The notes: generated by a model from the letters alone, not told the origin. Positions 35,110-43,846 are shown, counted from the first letter of the stretch. The stretch: DNA of 64,000 bases from Aequorivita aquimaris (GCF_001573155.1 NZ_JRWG01000011.1:1-64000), one strand, 5' to 3'. Numbers and translations: made by a program.

Positions 35110-36201
35110 ATGAGAAAAATCAATAAATTCATGGGAAAAAATTCAAGTGAAAAAGGTCAGGTTTTAAGAGATGATATTGGATGGGAAGCTTTAGCAAAAT
35201 ATGTAAAGGAAAAAAGTCCTTCCAAAATATTTATTATAACCGATGAAAACACCAATAAATTATGCTTATCTATTTTTTTAGAGAAGAAAAAGTTTGAATT
35301 TTCATCAGAAACCATCACCATTCCCGTTGGGGAAATCTACAAAAACATAAGCACTTGTTTCAATGTTTGGGAAACACTTTCTGAAAAAGGAGCCGACCAA
35401 AAAAGCTTAATAATCAATCTAGGTGGCGGAGTGGTTACCGATCTTGGTGGATTTGTAGCTTCCACTTTTAAACGGGGCATTCCTTTTATAAATATCCCCA
35501 CTTCCCTACTCGCCATGGTAGATGCCTCAGTGGGTGGAAAAAATGGGGTCGATCTTGGCCATATAAAAAACCAAATTGGCGTAATAAATCTTCCCGAATT
35601 GGTAGTATTGGACACGGCGTTTCTAACAACCTTGCCACATGAACACGTAACATCAGGCTTAGCCGAAATGTTGAAACACGGCCTTATCCATAGTCAAACG
35701 TACTGGGAGCGTATAAAAAATGTGGATTTCTCAGATAAAGTGGAGTTTGAGAAACTTATTTGGGATTCAGTAGAAATAAAAAAAGAAATTGTGGCCAAAG
35801 ATCCTTTTGAGAATAACCTTCGAAAAACCTTAAATTATGGCCACACACTGGGGCACGCAATTGAATCGTATTTTCTAGAAAATGATGATAAGCCTACGCT
35901 GCTCCATGGCGAAGCTGTAGCAATAGGAATGATTTTAGCAACCCATATTTCAGCAGAAATTGTTGGTTTTCCTCAGCGTACATTGAATGATGTTACAGAA
36001 ACCATTCTTAATCATTTTCCAAAACAAACTTTCAGTAAAAATGATATTGATACTGTTATAAAGTTGTTGGTTTTTGACAAAAAAAACAGAAACGGGAAAG
36101 TGTTATTTGTACTTCTGGAAGACATTGGCCATTACAAAACTGATTGCGAAGTAGACAATAGCTTTATTTACAAGGCTTTTGAGTATTATAAAAATTTCTG
36201 A
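35110..36201 (+). CDS. aroB: 3-dehydroquinate synthase
   Basis: This enzyme carries out the second step of the shikimate pathway, converting DAHP to 3-dehydroquinate with NAD+ and a metal ion. Motifs include LGGGVVTDLGGFVASTFKRG, NIPTSLLAMVDASVGGK, the metal-binding SGLAEMLKHGLI and NYGHTLGHAIES, and LLHGEAVAIGM. I chose ATG 35110 (363 residues); ATG 35131 (356 residues) also fits, since conserved sequence only begins at DIGWEALAKY. A frame start at TTG 35095 would lie inside the -7 box. aroQ, a later pathway enzyme, is also in the window at 53738. Confidence 0.95.
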   Translation: MRKINKFMGKNSSEKGQVLRDDIGWEALAKYVKEKSPSKIFIITDENTNKLCLSIFLEKKKFEFSSETITIPVGEIYKNISTCFNVWETLSEKGADQKSLIINLGGGVVTDLGGFVASTFKRGIPFINIPTSLLAMVDASVGGKNGVDLGHIKNQIGVINLPELVVLDTAFLTTLPHEHVTSGLAEMLKHGLIHSQTYWERIKNVDFSDKVEFEKLIWDSVEIKKEIVAKDPFENNLRKTLNYGHTLGHAIESYFLENDDKPTLLHGEAVAIGMILATHISAEIVGFPQRTLNDVTETILNHFPKQTFSKNDIDTVIKLLVFDKKNRNGKVLFVLLEDIGHYKTDCEVDNSFIYKAFEYYKNF

Positions 36202-36278
36202 AAATTTTATTGAAAATATTTTTATCTCTTCATTTTTTGAATAGTTTTATAACCACAAACCAAAAGATTGAATATTAA

Positions 36279-36572
36279 ATGAAGCGAATAATAGTAGACT
36301 ACCGAAAGCTAACCCCAGAAATACTTTCTTTACTAGTGGAAAAATATCCCGATGGATATGATGATGACCATGTTATAACTTTTAAAAATGCTAAAAATGA
36401 AACCGTTGAAGCTGTTGAAGTAAGAACGGATGATACAATATATTTAGTTAAAGTAAGTTCTCGCTTAGAAACAACAATGGCTAATTTTGATGAAGACGAT
36501 TATGATGACGCTGATTTTAATGAGCCAATAAGTGAAATTCCGGATAAAAAGAAAATGGATGAGGAAGAATAA
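36279..36572 (+). CDS. Conserved hypothetical acidic protein
   Basis: The 97-residue protein has an N-terminal folded part (MKRIIVDYRKLTPEILSLLV, DGYDDDHVITFKNAKNETVEAVEVRTDDTIYLVKVS) and a very acidic C-terminal tail (FDEDDYDDADF and ending MDEEE). I recall close relatives in many Flavobacteriaceae but no known function. The acidic tail suggests a protein-binding role, which is inference. It follows aroB by 77 bp and ends before a bidirectional terminator. Confidence 0.7.
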   Translation: MKRIIVDYRKLTPEILSLLVEKYPDGYDDDHVITFKNAKNETVEAVEVRTDDTIYLVKVSSRLETTMANFDEDDYDDADFNEPISEIPDKKKMDEEE

Positions 36573-36583
36573 ATCTTTCTATC

Positions 36584-36617
36584 AAAAAAAAAGAGGCTGT
36601 CTAGCCTCTTTTTTTTA
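36584..36617. terminator. Bidirectional terminator
   Basis: AAAAAAGAGGCT and AGCCTCTTTTTT pair perfectly around GTCT. It lies between the convergent acidic-protein and DJ-1/PfpI genes and can serve both. Confidence 0.85.
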
Positions 36618-36636
36618 TTTTGAAACTTCATGGCTG

Positions 36637-37185
36637 TTACGCATGCTGAAGTTCGTGCTTACCTTCTTTAATTTCCTCGATTAATTTAGAATTAAACGCA
36701 GGCAAATCATCAGGGTTTCGGCTGGTTACAAAACCTTCGTCTACAACTACCTCTTCATCTACCCAATTGGCTCCTGCATTAATCAAATCATCCTTAATTG
36801 AGCTAAAGGAAGTCATTTTTCTACCTTCCACTACTCCTGCAGAAATTAAAACTTGAGGACCGTGACATATAGCGGCAACTGGTTTTTTCAACTCAAAAAA
36901 CTGTTTTACAAATTTTAATGCGTCATCATTTCTTCGCAGTTTATCAGGATTTATAACTCCTCCTGGTAACACCAGCGCGTTATAATCGTTAGCAGAAACA
37001 TTTCCGATAGTCTTATCAACATTATATTCGTTGCTCCAGTTTCCGTCAGCCCAACCTTTTATCTTTCCTTCTTTTTCACTAATAATTTCAACGGTAAAAC
37101 CTTCTTTTTCCATCGCCTCTTTGGGTGATTTCAACTCAGATTCTTCAAAACCGTTTGTAGCTAAAATTGCAATTCTCTTATTCAT
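36637..37185 (-). CDS. DJ-1/PfpI family protein
   Basis: The 182-residue protein has the glutamine-amidotransferase-like fold of the PfpI/YhbO group. The nucleophile elbow is AAICHGPQVLISAG with the reactive Cys, the conserved Glu lies in NGFEESELKSP, and NALVLPGGVINPDKLR supports the fold. Members act as general stress proteins, deglycases or chaperones; the exact activity is debated. It stands alone between terminators, so it is probably a single transcription unit. Confidence 0.92.
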   Translation of the reverse strand: MNKRIAILATNGFEESELKSPKEAMEKEGFTVEIISEKEGKIKGWADGNWSNEYNVDKTIGNVSANDYNALVLPGGVINPDKLRRNDDALKFVKQFFELKKPVAAICHGPQVLISAGVVEGRKMTSFSSIKDDLINAGANWVDEEVVVDEGFVTSRNPDDLPAFNSKLIEEIKEGKHELQHA

Positions 37186-37293
37186 TTTTCTTTTCTTTTT
37201 GGTTAAACAATTAATTTACAGTGAAGATACTAAGCGTAAGAGGTACTATCAATTTTTTGATATTAATCTTTTACTAATCTTTGTTAAGAATTG

Positions 37294-38250
37294 CTAAGAA
37301 GTACCATTATCCATTAAGGTTTCGGCTTTTTTTTTATCCTCCTCCACTTTCCGCTTGTATTCCCGAAGTTCCTGCATTTCAAGTTCGTAAGATAAAGTCG
37401 CGTTGCTGGAGGGTTCAATTTTTATATTTCGTAGCAACGCCCAATTCACGGTAAATTCTGCTCCCAAGAATAAAATAAGGCAGGTGTAATATACCCATAA
37501 CAGAATAAGTACGAGGCTTCCCGCAGCACCATAAACTGAAGCAGGGTCTGACGCTGCAAAATAAAACCCAATAAGGTATTTACCTGCCAAAAATAACAAT
37601 GAAGTCATAAATGCACCTATCAGATTAGTTTTCCATTTTATTTTTACATCCGGGAGCAAAGTGAAGATTGTTGCAAAAAGCGCCGTTATTATTATTTGCG
37701 AAAAAATAAAGTTCAGAATCTGAACAAGTTGTGAAGAAAGGTCGGTGTAATAGTTTCCAATTAGATCACTCAAAGCATTGATAGCCGTAGTGATTACCAA
37801 CGATATGAGCAGCAATAAACCAATAGCCAAAACCATCCCAAAGGAAATAACCCGTCTTTTTAATGTGTCCAAAAAAGTATTCTTTTTAGCTCGAACACTC
37901 CAAATATCGTTCAGTGCTTTCTGAAGTTGAAAAAAAACACCGGTTGCGCCGAAAATAAGCACCCCAATTCCAAAAATTATAAATAGCACAGAACTTTCCG
38001 ATAAAGCAGAATTAATTATCATAGCTTGAATAAGCTCAGCACTTTCCTGCCCTATCAATCCTCCAATCTCCCCTGTGATTCTCCCTTCTACTGCATCTCT
38101 TCCAAAGAAAATGCCCGCAAAATGTACAGTAATGATTAACAGAGAGGGTAATGAAAACAAAGCATAATAGGCAATCACAGCACTTTTAGCCCACGGATCG
38201 TTTTTGTCCCAACTAAGATAAGTGTCCTTTAATAATTTGAAAATCTTCAT
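37294..38250 (-). CDS. YihY/BrkB-family inner-membrane protein
   Basis: The 318-residue protein has about six membrane helices in the YihY/virulence factor BrkB pattern: WAKSAVIAYYALFSLPSLLIITVHFAG-like first span, FGATGVFFQLQKALNDIW, and SVYGAAGSLVLILLWVYYTCLILFLGAEF near the end. It was once thought to be RNase BN, which is not supported. A charged C-terminal tail (REYKRKVEEDKKKAET) extends into the cytosol. It begins directly after the dinB-like stop and is in one operon with it. Confidence 0.9.
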   Translation of the reverse strand: MKIFKLLKDTYLSWDKNDPWAKSAVIAYYALFSLPSLLIITVHFAGIFFGRDAVEGRITGEIGGLIGQESAELIQAMIINSALSESSVLFIIFGIGVLIFGATGVFFQLQKALNDIWSVRAKKNTFLDTLKRRVISFGMVLAIGLLLLISLVITTAINALSDLIGNYYTDLSSQLVQILNFIFSQIIITALFATIFTLLPDVKIKWKTNLIGAFMTSLLFLAGKYLIGFYFAASDPASVYGAAGSLVLILLWVYYTCLILFLGAEFTVNWALLRNIKIEPSSNATLSYELEMQELREYKRKVEEDKKKAETLMDNGTS

Positions 38251-38766
38251 TTAAAGATAACGTTCGTTAATAATGTTTTGGTGGTGAATTTCATGACCAC
38301 AAATAATAAATCCTGCGGCTGCAACTGACATGATACTGTCGTTGGCAATACCAGTCCGTTTAAGCTGTGTATCATCAAAATTTTTAAATAGATGAATACT
38401 TGCATTACGCACAGCACTATATTCACTGAGAAGAACGTCTATACTTTTATTATTTGCATTTGCATTTTGGGCAAATATATTTTCATCAAAACCTTTCAAA
38501 TTTGCACTATCAGCTCTTGAAAAGTAAAGCGCCCTATATGTAAAAACCCTTTCGGTATCAATAATATGCTGCAAAATGTCCTTTGGCGTCCATTTATTTT
38601 CAGCATACCGATAGTGCCATTTTGCTTGTGGTATATTTTTAAAAAATGATGGGGTATCGTGGAAGCCCATTTCCAAAGCTTCCGATAATGACACATCGTC
38701 AACCAAGTCAATATATTTTTGATAATAGGAATTATATTCTGAAGGATTAATTTCAGTAGGCTTCAT
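38251..38766 (-). CDS. DinB-family protein
   Basis: This 171-residue four-helix-bundle protein belongs to the DinB/YfiT superfamily. The metal-binding His pattern is visible as ILQHIIDTERVFTYRAL in the middle and CGHEIHHQNIINERYL at the C-terminus. WHYRYAENKWTPKDILQHI is the typical helix 2 region. Known members are metal-dependent, including thiol transferases in other phyla; the role here is open. It is immediately followed by the YihY gene with no gap. Confidence 0.9.
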   Translation of the reverse strand: MKPTEINPSEYNSYYQKYIDLVDDVSLSEALEMGFHDTPSFFKNIPQAKWHYRYAENKWTPKDILQHIIDTERVFTYRALYFSRADSANLKGFDENIFAQNANANNKSIDVLLSEYSAVRNASIHLFKNFDDTQLKRTGIANDSIMSVAAAGFIICGHEIHHQNIINERYL

Positions 38767-38785
38767 AGTTTTCTTTTAAAGATAA

Positions 38786-38816
38786 AAAAAACCTTTGTCG
38801 CTAAACAAAGGTTTTT
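38786..38816 (-). terminator. Terminator after the Lrp-family gene
   Basis: AAACCTTTGT and ACAAAGGTTT pair perfectly around a 7-nt loop with T runs on both sides. It lies 22 bp beyond the stop of the regulator gene. Confidence 0.8.
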
Positions 38817-38837
38817 AATTTAATTAAGAGGCGCTAC

Positions 38838-39317
38838 TTAAATTTCGTTAAAAATGGAATGTAGCAATCTCTTTTTATCATTGATACTCTCTTCCATTGA
38901 TATCATTGTTTCGGTACGGCTTACGCCTTCAATGTCGTCTATTTGATAAATTACATCTTTTGCGTGGGCAGTATCCCTTGCCCTAATTTTACAGAAAATA
39001 TTGAATTTTCCGGTTGTTACGTGGGCTACAGTAACGAAAGGTATTTCACTTATTCGTTCCAATACAAATTGAGTTTGTGAAGTTTTAAAAATAAAAACTC
39101 CCACATAAGCAATAAAGGAATATCCAAGCTTTTTATAATCTACTTGAAGTGATGAACCGGTAATGATGCCGGCTTCTTCCATTTTTTTCACTCTCACATG
39201 AACTGTTCCTGCAGAAATCTCTAATTTTTTTGCAATATCTGTAAAGGGGATTCGCGTATTATCAATTAATAAATCAAGAATTTTGTGGTCTACATCGTCT
39301 AATTTAAACTTTGGCAT
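38838..39317 (-). CDS. Lrp/AsnC-family transcriptional regulator
   Basis: The 159-residue regulator has an N-terminal winged helix-turn-helix (DHKILDLLIDNTRIPFTDIAKKLEISAGTVHVR in its outline) and a C-terminal RAM ligand-binding domain (GYSFIAYVGVFI, VTTGKFNIFCKIRARD). Such regulators sense amino acids. I chose ATG 39317; a TTG at 39338 would add seven residues that look non-coding. It ends with a terminator and lies 34 bp from the M14 peptidase gene stop, same strand, so it may be read together with that gene. Confidence 0.93.
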   Translation of the reverse strand: MPKFKLDDVDHKILDLLIDNTRIPFTDIAKKLEISAGTVHVRVKKMEEAGIITGSSLQVDYKKLGYSFIAYVGVFIFKTSQTQFVLERISEIPFVTVAHVTTGKFNIFCKIRARDTAHAKDVIYQIDDIEGVSRTETMISMEESINDKKRLLHSIFNEI

Positions 39318-39350
39318 ATATCTATTTTTTTTTTGCAAAATTATAAACTT

Positions 39351-40517
39351 TTAAGCTATAATAGAATTTATTCTTTGAAAATAAATCATTGATTTATCAT
39401 TTTTATCAATAATTTCTGAAATATTATCACCCACTGTTAAAATATCTTGTGAATTTGTTAAAATTTCAGCGCCTTCCACATTATTTTCAATATATGCAAA
39501 CTTGTTCTTTAATGACCCAATTTCATCAATAAATGGCTCAAAGACAATGGTTTCATTTCTTAAAATTTCACGATATTGGATTGCAACTGATACTTGCACT
39601 CTTTTATCCTTCAATTTTGCATTTCTCAAAATACAATCATTATAATTTTTAAGATTTTCTGGAATATTAAAATAATCTCTGTAATTTTTTGCAGGTTCAA
39701 TATCCCCAATAATATTAAATAAGGCAAGTAAGGAATAGAAGATAAATTCTCGGGTTTTTTCACGATGGTAATCTTGGGAATATTGACCCGCCTCAAATAA
39801 TATAGTTGGAACCCCTGCATTTTGAAAGGTGTCGCCCACACAAGCATTATTAAAGCTATCATCATACCTGCCCACTTGCCCGGGAATGTAACGTTGCAGC
39901 AATTTATACATTTTTACTATTTGTTCCATCGCAATTATTCTGGAAGGAGTTATAGATCGTTCCTTATTTGCTGCTGGAGATAAAAAAGAAATAGTTGAAG
40001 CCTTGCCATCTTTAAAGCCATAAATAGAGCGCTGATCATGAAAATTAAGGCATAAATCAGGTCTAAGCGCTTCAAATACTTTGCGCAGACATTTGCTTTC
40101 CTTTTGCGATAAATCCTGGGCATCTCGATTCAAATCTACTCCATTGGCATTCTCACGCGTGTAAAGTTGGGCGCCATCGGGGTTTAACATAGGAAATAGA
40201 TAAAAAGTATATGTGCCTAAAAATTCATCAATTTCTGATTGAAAATTTTCCTTTTGATCAATAAATCGTATAAAATCAAAAAGAGCTTTGGTTGTTGTAG
40301 ATTCATTTCCATGCATTTGAGACCACCCCAAGACCACCTTTTTACCATTTCCAATTTTAATCAAGGGAATATCCTGTCCTTTTTCTGAAACTCCAGGTAC
40401 CGAAACCTCATACTTAATTTTATACATATCCAGTAACGGATAAATATGCTTCATTGTGATGTATCGGCCCCTTAATTGAGTTTCAAAATGATTCGTGTAC
40501 CAATCTTCTATTTTCAT
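39351..40517 (-). CDS. M14-family zinc carboxypeptidase-like protein
   Basis: The 388-residue protein has the M14 zinc-site pattern: SQMHGNEST provides His and Glu ligands, LNFHDQ the third His, and the catalytic Glu is likely in TILFEAGQYSQD. MLNPDGAQLYTRENANGVDLNRD is the family substrate-pocket motif. No signal peptide is seen, so it should be cytosolic, perhaps acting on peptides or peptidoglycan fragments. Its start lies beside three TTAC-N4-GTAA sites that may be bound by the divergent XRE regulator. Confidence 0.88.
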   Translation of the reverse strand: MKIEDWYTNHFETQLRGRYITMKHIYPLLDMYKIKYEVSVPGVSEKGQDIPLIKIGNGKKVVLGWSQMHGNESTTTKALFDFIRFIDQKENFQSEIDEFLGTYTFYLFPMLNPDGAQLYTRENANGVDLNRDAQDLSQKESKCLRKVFEALRPDLCLNFHDQRSIYGFKDGKASTISFLSPAANKERSITPSRIIAMEQIVKMYKLLQRYIPGQVGRYDDSFNNACVGDTFQNAGVPTILFEAGQYSQDYHREKTREFIFYSLLALFNIIGDIEPAKNYRDYFNIPENLKNYNDCILRNAKLKDKRVQVSVAIQYREILRNETIVFEPFIDEIGSLKNKFAYIENNVEGAEILTNSQDILTVGDNISEIIDKNDKSMIYFQRINSIIA

Positions 40518-40533
40518 ATTCTAAAATTATAGT

Positions 40534-40604
40534 TTACAAAGTTAAACAACGACTTGTTCACAATTGTAAACAGAAAGATTATCAATTATTGATTACTTTT
40601 GTAA
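40534..40604. promoter_or_regulatory. Three operator-like sites near the M14 gene
   Basis: TTAC-N4-TTAA (40534-40545), TCAC-N4-GTAA (40558-40569) and TTAC-N4-GTAA (40593-40604) fit one palindrome, roughly GTTTACAATTGTAAAC, in the region just upstream of the M14 peptidase start at 40517. Confidence 0.6.
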
Positions 40605-40770
40605 ACGAAAATGTTATTGATCTGCTACCATTTTATTGAATTATAGCTTATAGCTTGTATTATGAAACTATATTATTGTATTTCAGTGCTTTATATTAAA
40701 TCAAATAAAGTATTAATTTTACAGTATCTGTAATTATTATCATTTATTTAGGCCTGTGAAAAGAAATAAA

Positions 40771-40817
40771 TTACATTTGTAACCGTTATTGTTATTCATA
40801 ATATGTTACAATGGTAA
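40771..40817. promoter_or_regulatory. Two operator-like sites at the XRE gene
   Basis: TTAC-N4-GTAA occurs at 40771-40782 and 40806-40817. The second covers the XRE start codon at 40811, as expected for an autorepressor. Core and spacing match the three sites near the M14 gene. Confidence 0.6.
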
Positions 40818-41230
40818 ACACCTCGAATTTCACAAAACGATTGGAAAAAATACTGGATTATTACTCATTATCTGCTGCTGCGTTTGCGGAAGAAATTGAT
40901 TTTAACCGCTCGACCATTTCACATTTACTCTCAGGAAGAAATAAACCGAGCTTGGAATTTGTTATGAAGCTCTATCAAAAATTTCCAGAGGTTGATATGG
41001 ATTGGTTACTTTTCGGAAAAGGGAGCTTCCCTTCTACCGGAGAAAACTTAAAAAGTCTGGACAATCAAAAACAAATTGAAACTTCAAATGAAGAAAACTC
41101 ATTGAATCTTTTTTCTGCAGAAAATGACACCGAGGTCAAAAGAAACATTCAAGTGAATCAAAATGTAAAGAATATTGAGAGAATTGTAATTTTTTATACT
41201 GACGGTAGCTTTAATGTTTACCAAAACTAA
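40811..41230 (+). CDS. XRE-family transcriptional regulator
   Basis: The 139-residue protein has an N-terminal Cro/C1-type helix-turn-helix (FTKRLEKILDYYSLSAAAFAE, DFNRSTISHLLSGRNKPSLEFV as recognition part, then DMDWLLFGKGSFP). The rest is polar and probably flexible, ending in IERIVIFYTDGSFNVYQN. DNA binding is likely and autoregulation is suggested by TTAC-N4-GTAA sites around its own start. The natural inducer is unknown. It may also control the divergent M14 peptidase. Confidence 0.88.
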   Translation: MVNTSNFTKRLEKILDYYSLSAAAFAEEIDFNRSTISHLLSGRNKPSLEFVMKLYQKFPEVDMDWLLFGKGSFPSTGENLKSLDNQKQIETSNEENSLNLFSAENDTEVKRNIQVNQNVKNIERIVIFYTDGSFNVYQN

Positions 41231-41272
41231 ATGGTTTCAGTAATTTTTCGGAAATTCGCATAAATTTTAAGC

Positions 41273-41647
41273 ATGCGGTTTTTTTTAGCTTTATTAAGTT
41301 TTCTATTATTGGCGGGATGCTATGAAACCCAACGAGATTGTGCCAATTTTAAAACCGGAACCTTCGAGTTTGAGGCGTTTTCGGGCACTGAGGTCTTCAA
41401 AACAACCATAATTCGCAATGATTCCATAGAGGTTGATTATTTTCAAGGGAAAACAGATTCTTCTTCTATTAGATGGATAAACGATTGTGAATATGTTTTA
41501 AAAAAAATAAATCCGAAAAATCAAGCTGAAAAGAAAGCCATTCACATCAAAATTTTAACCACTGATAAAGACAGTTACACTTTTGAGTTCAGTGAAGTGG
41601 GCAAAACCAAAACGAGCAAGGCTACGGCAAAAAGAGCAAAGCATTAG
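41273..41647 (+). CDS. Conserved flavobacterial lipoprotein
   Basis: The 124-residue protein has a lipoprotein signal (MRFFLALLSFLLLAGC, Cys16) and a small beta-rich domain: CANFKTGTFEFEA, TTIIRNDSIEVDYFQGK, SSIRWINDCEYVL, HIKILTTDKDSYTFEFSEVG. I remember relatives in this family being labelled 'DNA topoisomerase IV' in databases; nothing in the sequence supports that. Its stop overlaps the convergent mscL stop by 4 nt, and no terminator fits between. It follows the XRE gene by 42 bp. Confidence 0.8.
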   Translation: MRFFLALLSFLLLAGCYETQRDCANFKTGTFEFEAFSGTEVFKTTIIRNDSIEVDYFQGKTDSSSIRWINDCEYVLKKINPKNQAEKKAIHIKILTTDKDSYTFEFSEVGKTKTSKATAKRAKH

Positions 41648-42075
41648 TTGCCTTTGTGTTTCAGCAGTGTATTTTGCTCTTCCATCAATTTTTCAATATT
41701 TGATAGCAGTTGGATGTCCTTTGGCGTTTCTACGGTTTTATCCTGAGGATCCTCTGCCTTTTTCTTAAAGCGATTGATGAATTTTATTACCATGAAAATG
41801 GTAAAGGCAATAATGAAGAAGTCGATCAACACTTCCATAAATTCCCCATAACCAATTGCAATTTCCTCAGATGTTTCACTTGCAGGACGCAGAATATACT
41901 TTTTATTCGCCAGGTTTACACCATCAGTAAGCATTGAGAGCGGAGGCATTACAATCTTTTTTACAATTGTACTTATTACATTATTGAAGGCAGTACCTAT
42001 TACGATACCCACCGCCATATCAATCATATTGCCTTTTATGGCGAAGTTTTTAAATTCCTGAAAAAATGAAGCCAT
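41644..42075 (-). CDS. mscL: Large-conductance mechanosensitive channel
   Basis: This 143-residue channel opens under membrane tension in osmotic downshock. The N-terminal amphipathic helix (FFQEFKNFAIKGNMIDMAVG) leads into TM1 (IVIGTAFNNVISTIVKKIVMPPLSMLT, the pore helix), and TM2 (FFIIAFTIFMVIKFINRF) is followed by a charged C-terminal helix. Length is typical. Its stop overlaps that of the convergent lipoprotein gene. Confidence 0.96.
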   Translation of the reverse strand: MASFFQEFKNFAIKGNMIDMAVGIVIGTAFNNVISTIVKKIVMPPLSMLTDGVNLANKKYILRPASETSEEIAIGYGEFMEVLIDFFIIAFTIFMVIKFINRFKKKAEDPQDKTVETPKDIQLLSNIEKLMEEQNTLLKHKGN

Positions 42076-42131
42076 GTGTTGATTTTTTTGTTAGCGTGTA
42101 ATAATAGAAAAGATTTCAGAAAGAAAAAAAG

Positions 42132-42827
42132 TTAAACGCGACCCGCAATTCGGTCCTTTGCAAGCTGTAGTACTGTATGGAACTGATCTTCCAGATTCAT
42201 TTCAGAATTATCAATTTCAATAGCATCGGCTGCTTTTACCAATGGAGAGTCTTCTCTGGTAGTATCAATGTGGTCACGATCTTGAATATTCTTTAAAACC
42301 TCAATATACTGTATGTTCTCACCACGCTCCAAAAGCTCTTTATACCTTCTCTGGGCGCGCTCTTTAGCTGAGGCATTCATAAATATTTTTAGCTCGGCTT
42401 GGGGGAACACAATTGTACCAATATCACGACCATCCATAACTACTCCCTTTTCCAGGCCCATCTGCTTTTGCTGGGCCACCAGTTTTGCTCGCACTTCGTG
42501 AATTGTCGCAATGGGACTTACAAACTTTGATACTTCAAGGTTTCTTATTTTATCTTCCACATCTTTTCCATTCAAAAAAATATGTGCTTTGCCCCAATTA
42601 GGCTCTTTATAAAACTTAAGATGGATTAATGGAAGTGATTCTTTAAGTTTAGCAGTATCAAAATGATTTTTGGAAATAATACCATTTTGCATAGCGTAAA
42701 GCGTTACGGCTCTGTACATTGCACCACTGTCCACATAAACATAGCCCAGATAATCGGCCAATTGTTTGGCAACCGTACTTTTTCCGGTCGAGGAATATCC
42801 GTCAATGGCAATAGTAATTTTTCCCAT
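42132..42827 (-). CDS. cmk: Cytidylate kinase
   Basis: The 231-residue P-loop kinase phosphorylates CMP and dCMP. It has the Walker A motif DGYSSTGKSTVAKQLA, the CMP-binding VDSGAMYRAVTLYAM and the conserved VMDGRDIGTIVFP and DSPLVKAADA segments. Length is normal. Its start overlaps the porQ stop by one base (TAATG), so the two are co-translated; the same gene order with porQ and a nearby lon is familiar from other flavobacteria. Confidence 0.97.
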   Translation of the reverse strand: MGKITIAIDGYSSTGKSTVAKQLADYLGYVYVDSGAMYRAVTLYAMQNGIISKNHFDTAKLKESLPLIHLKFYKEPNWGKAHIFLNGKDVEDKIRNLEVSKFVSPIATIHEVRAKLVAQQKQMGLEKGVVMDGRDIGTIVFPQAELKIFMNASAKERAQRRYKELLERGENIQYIEVLKNIQDRDHIDTTREDSPLVKAADAIEIDNSEMNLEDQFHTVLQLAKDRIAGRV

Positions 42828-43846
42828 TACTGAAGATCTATATTTAAGCCGAAAAAGCTGGATGAAGCAGCGGTACTAAATTTTGAATAGGAATAGCTCA
42901 ATCTTAATTTATTCAGTTTAATTGCAAAACCGGCGCTTACTCCTGCGAAAGCCCGTTTTTCTGCTATTCGCAACTCTTCACCTCTTCTGAAATTATACCC
43001 CAACCGAATATTGAAACCGCTTTCGGGAAATAGTTCAATTCCCGCAATCATATGCCGAAAAGCGTTGTCTATAAAATTTATATTTTCTTCGGTAGTGTTT
43101 CCTTCCAAATCAGTTTCCTCTCTTGAAGGGTTAGAAAACGCTACATTCCATTGTTGCATATTTTCCAAGGTAAAATGCCAGCGAATAGGCACATTCTGCA
43201 ATGTTTGTGAAATTCCAAAAATAAGTTCAAACGGAAGGGGTTCATATTCTTCGTGATAGGGTGTGAATTGTGTTCCCAAATTTCTAGCAACTCCCGTAAT
43301 ATGAAGATCCCAATCTTCATAAACGTACATAATACCAATATCCAAAGCACCGCCAAATGAAGAATAATTTTCCAGTTTTGAAGAAATAAGCTTTAGGTTT
43401 ACACCGACGTGAAAATTTGTGAATGCAATATTTCGGGCGTGCCCCAGAGAAAGGGCTACTTCGCCCCCACTGAAACTATTAGTTGGGTTTCCTTGTTCAT
43501 CGTAACCATCAAACTGTCCATAGTTAACGTACGTTATACCAGCATGCAAAACCTGTGTTCTTCTATCCCATAGATAAGCATAGGTGGCCGTACCATAGTT
43601 TACATCCCCAATATAGTTTGTATAATTAAGCGAAAGCTGGTTGTCCATTGCAGGATTAATACTAGCGGGGTTGAATAGTGGCTGGGTAGGGTCGTAATCA
43701 TAATTAGTCACTACTTTTCCGCCCAAAGCAGCCATTCTAGGACTATTAACAAGGTTTAGAAACTGATAAGTTGCCTTACCTCCTATCTGGGCTGCCAAAA
43801 GCTGAGATATAAATAAGGAAACAACTAAGAAAACCTTTTGGGTCAT
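42827..43846 (-). CDS. porQ: Type IX secretion system protein PorQ
   Basis: The 339-residue outer-membrane beta-barrel protein belongs to the T9SS attachment complex, where PorQ works with PorU, PorV and PorZ. The signal peptide ends LLAAQIGG, and the mature start GKATYQFLNLVNSPRMAALGGK is the family signature; FNPASINPAM and NYTNYIGDVNYGTATYAYL follow. The sequence ends in beta strands (KLNKLRLSYSYSKFSTAASSSFFGLNIDL). It is coupled to cmk by a one-base overlap. No other PorUVZ genes are in the window. Confidence 0.93.
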   Translation of the reverse strand: MTQKVFLVVSLFISQLLAAQIGGKATYQFLNLVNSPRMAALGGKVVTNYDYDPTQPLFNPASINPAMDNQLSLNYTNYIGDVNYGTATYAYLWDRRTQVLHAGITYVNYGQFDGYDEQGNPTNSFSGGEVALSLGHARNIAFTNFHVGVNLKLISSKLENYSSFGGALDIGIMYVYEDWDLHITGVARNLGTQFTPYHEEYEPLPFELIFGISQTLQNVPIRWHFTLENMQQWNVAFSNPSREETDLEGNTTEENINFIDNAFRHMIAGIELFPESGFNIRLGYNFRRGEELRIAEKRAFAGVSAGFAIKLNKLRLSYSYSKFSTAASSSFFGLNIDLQ

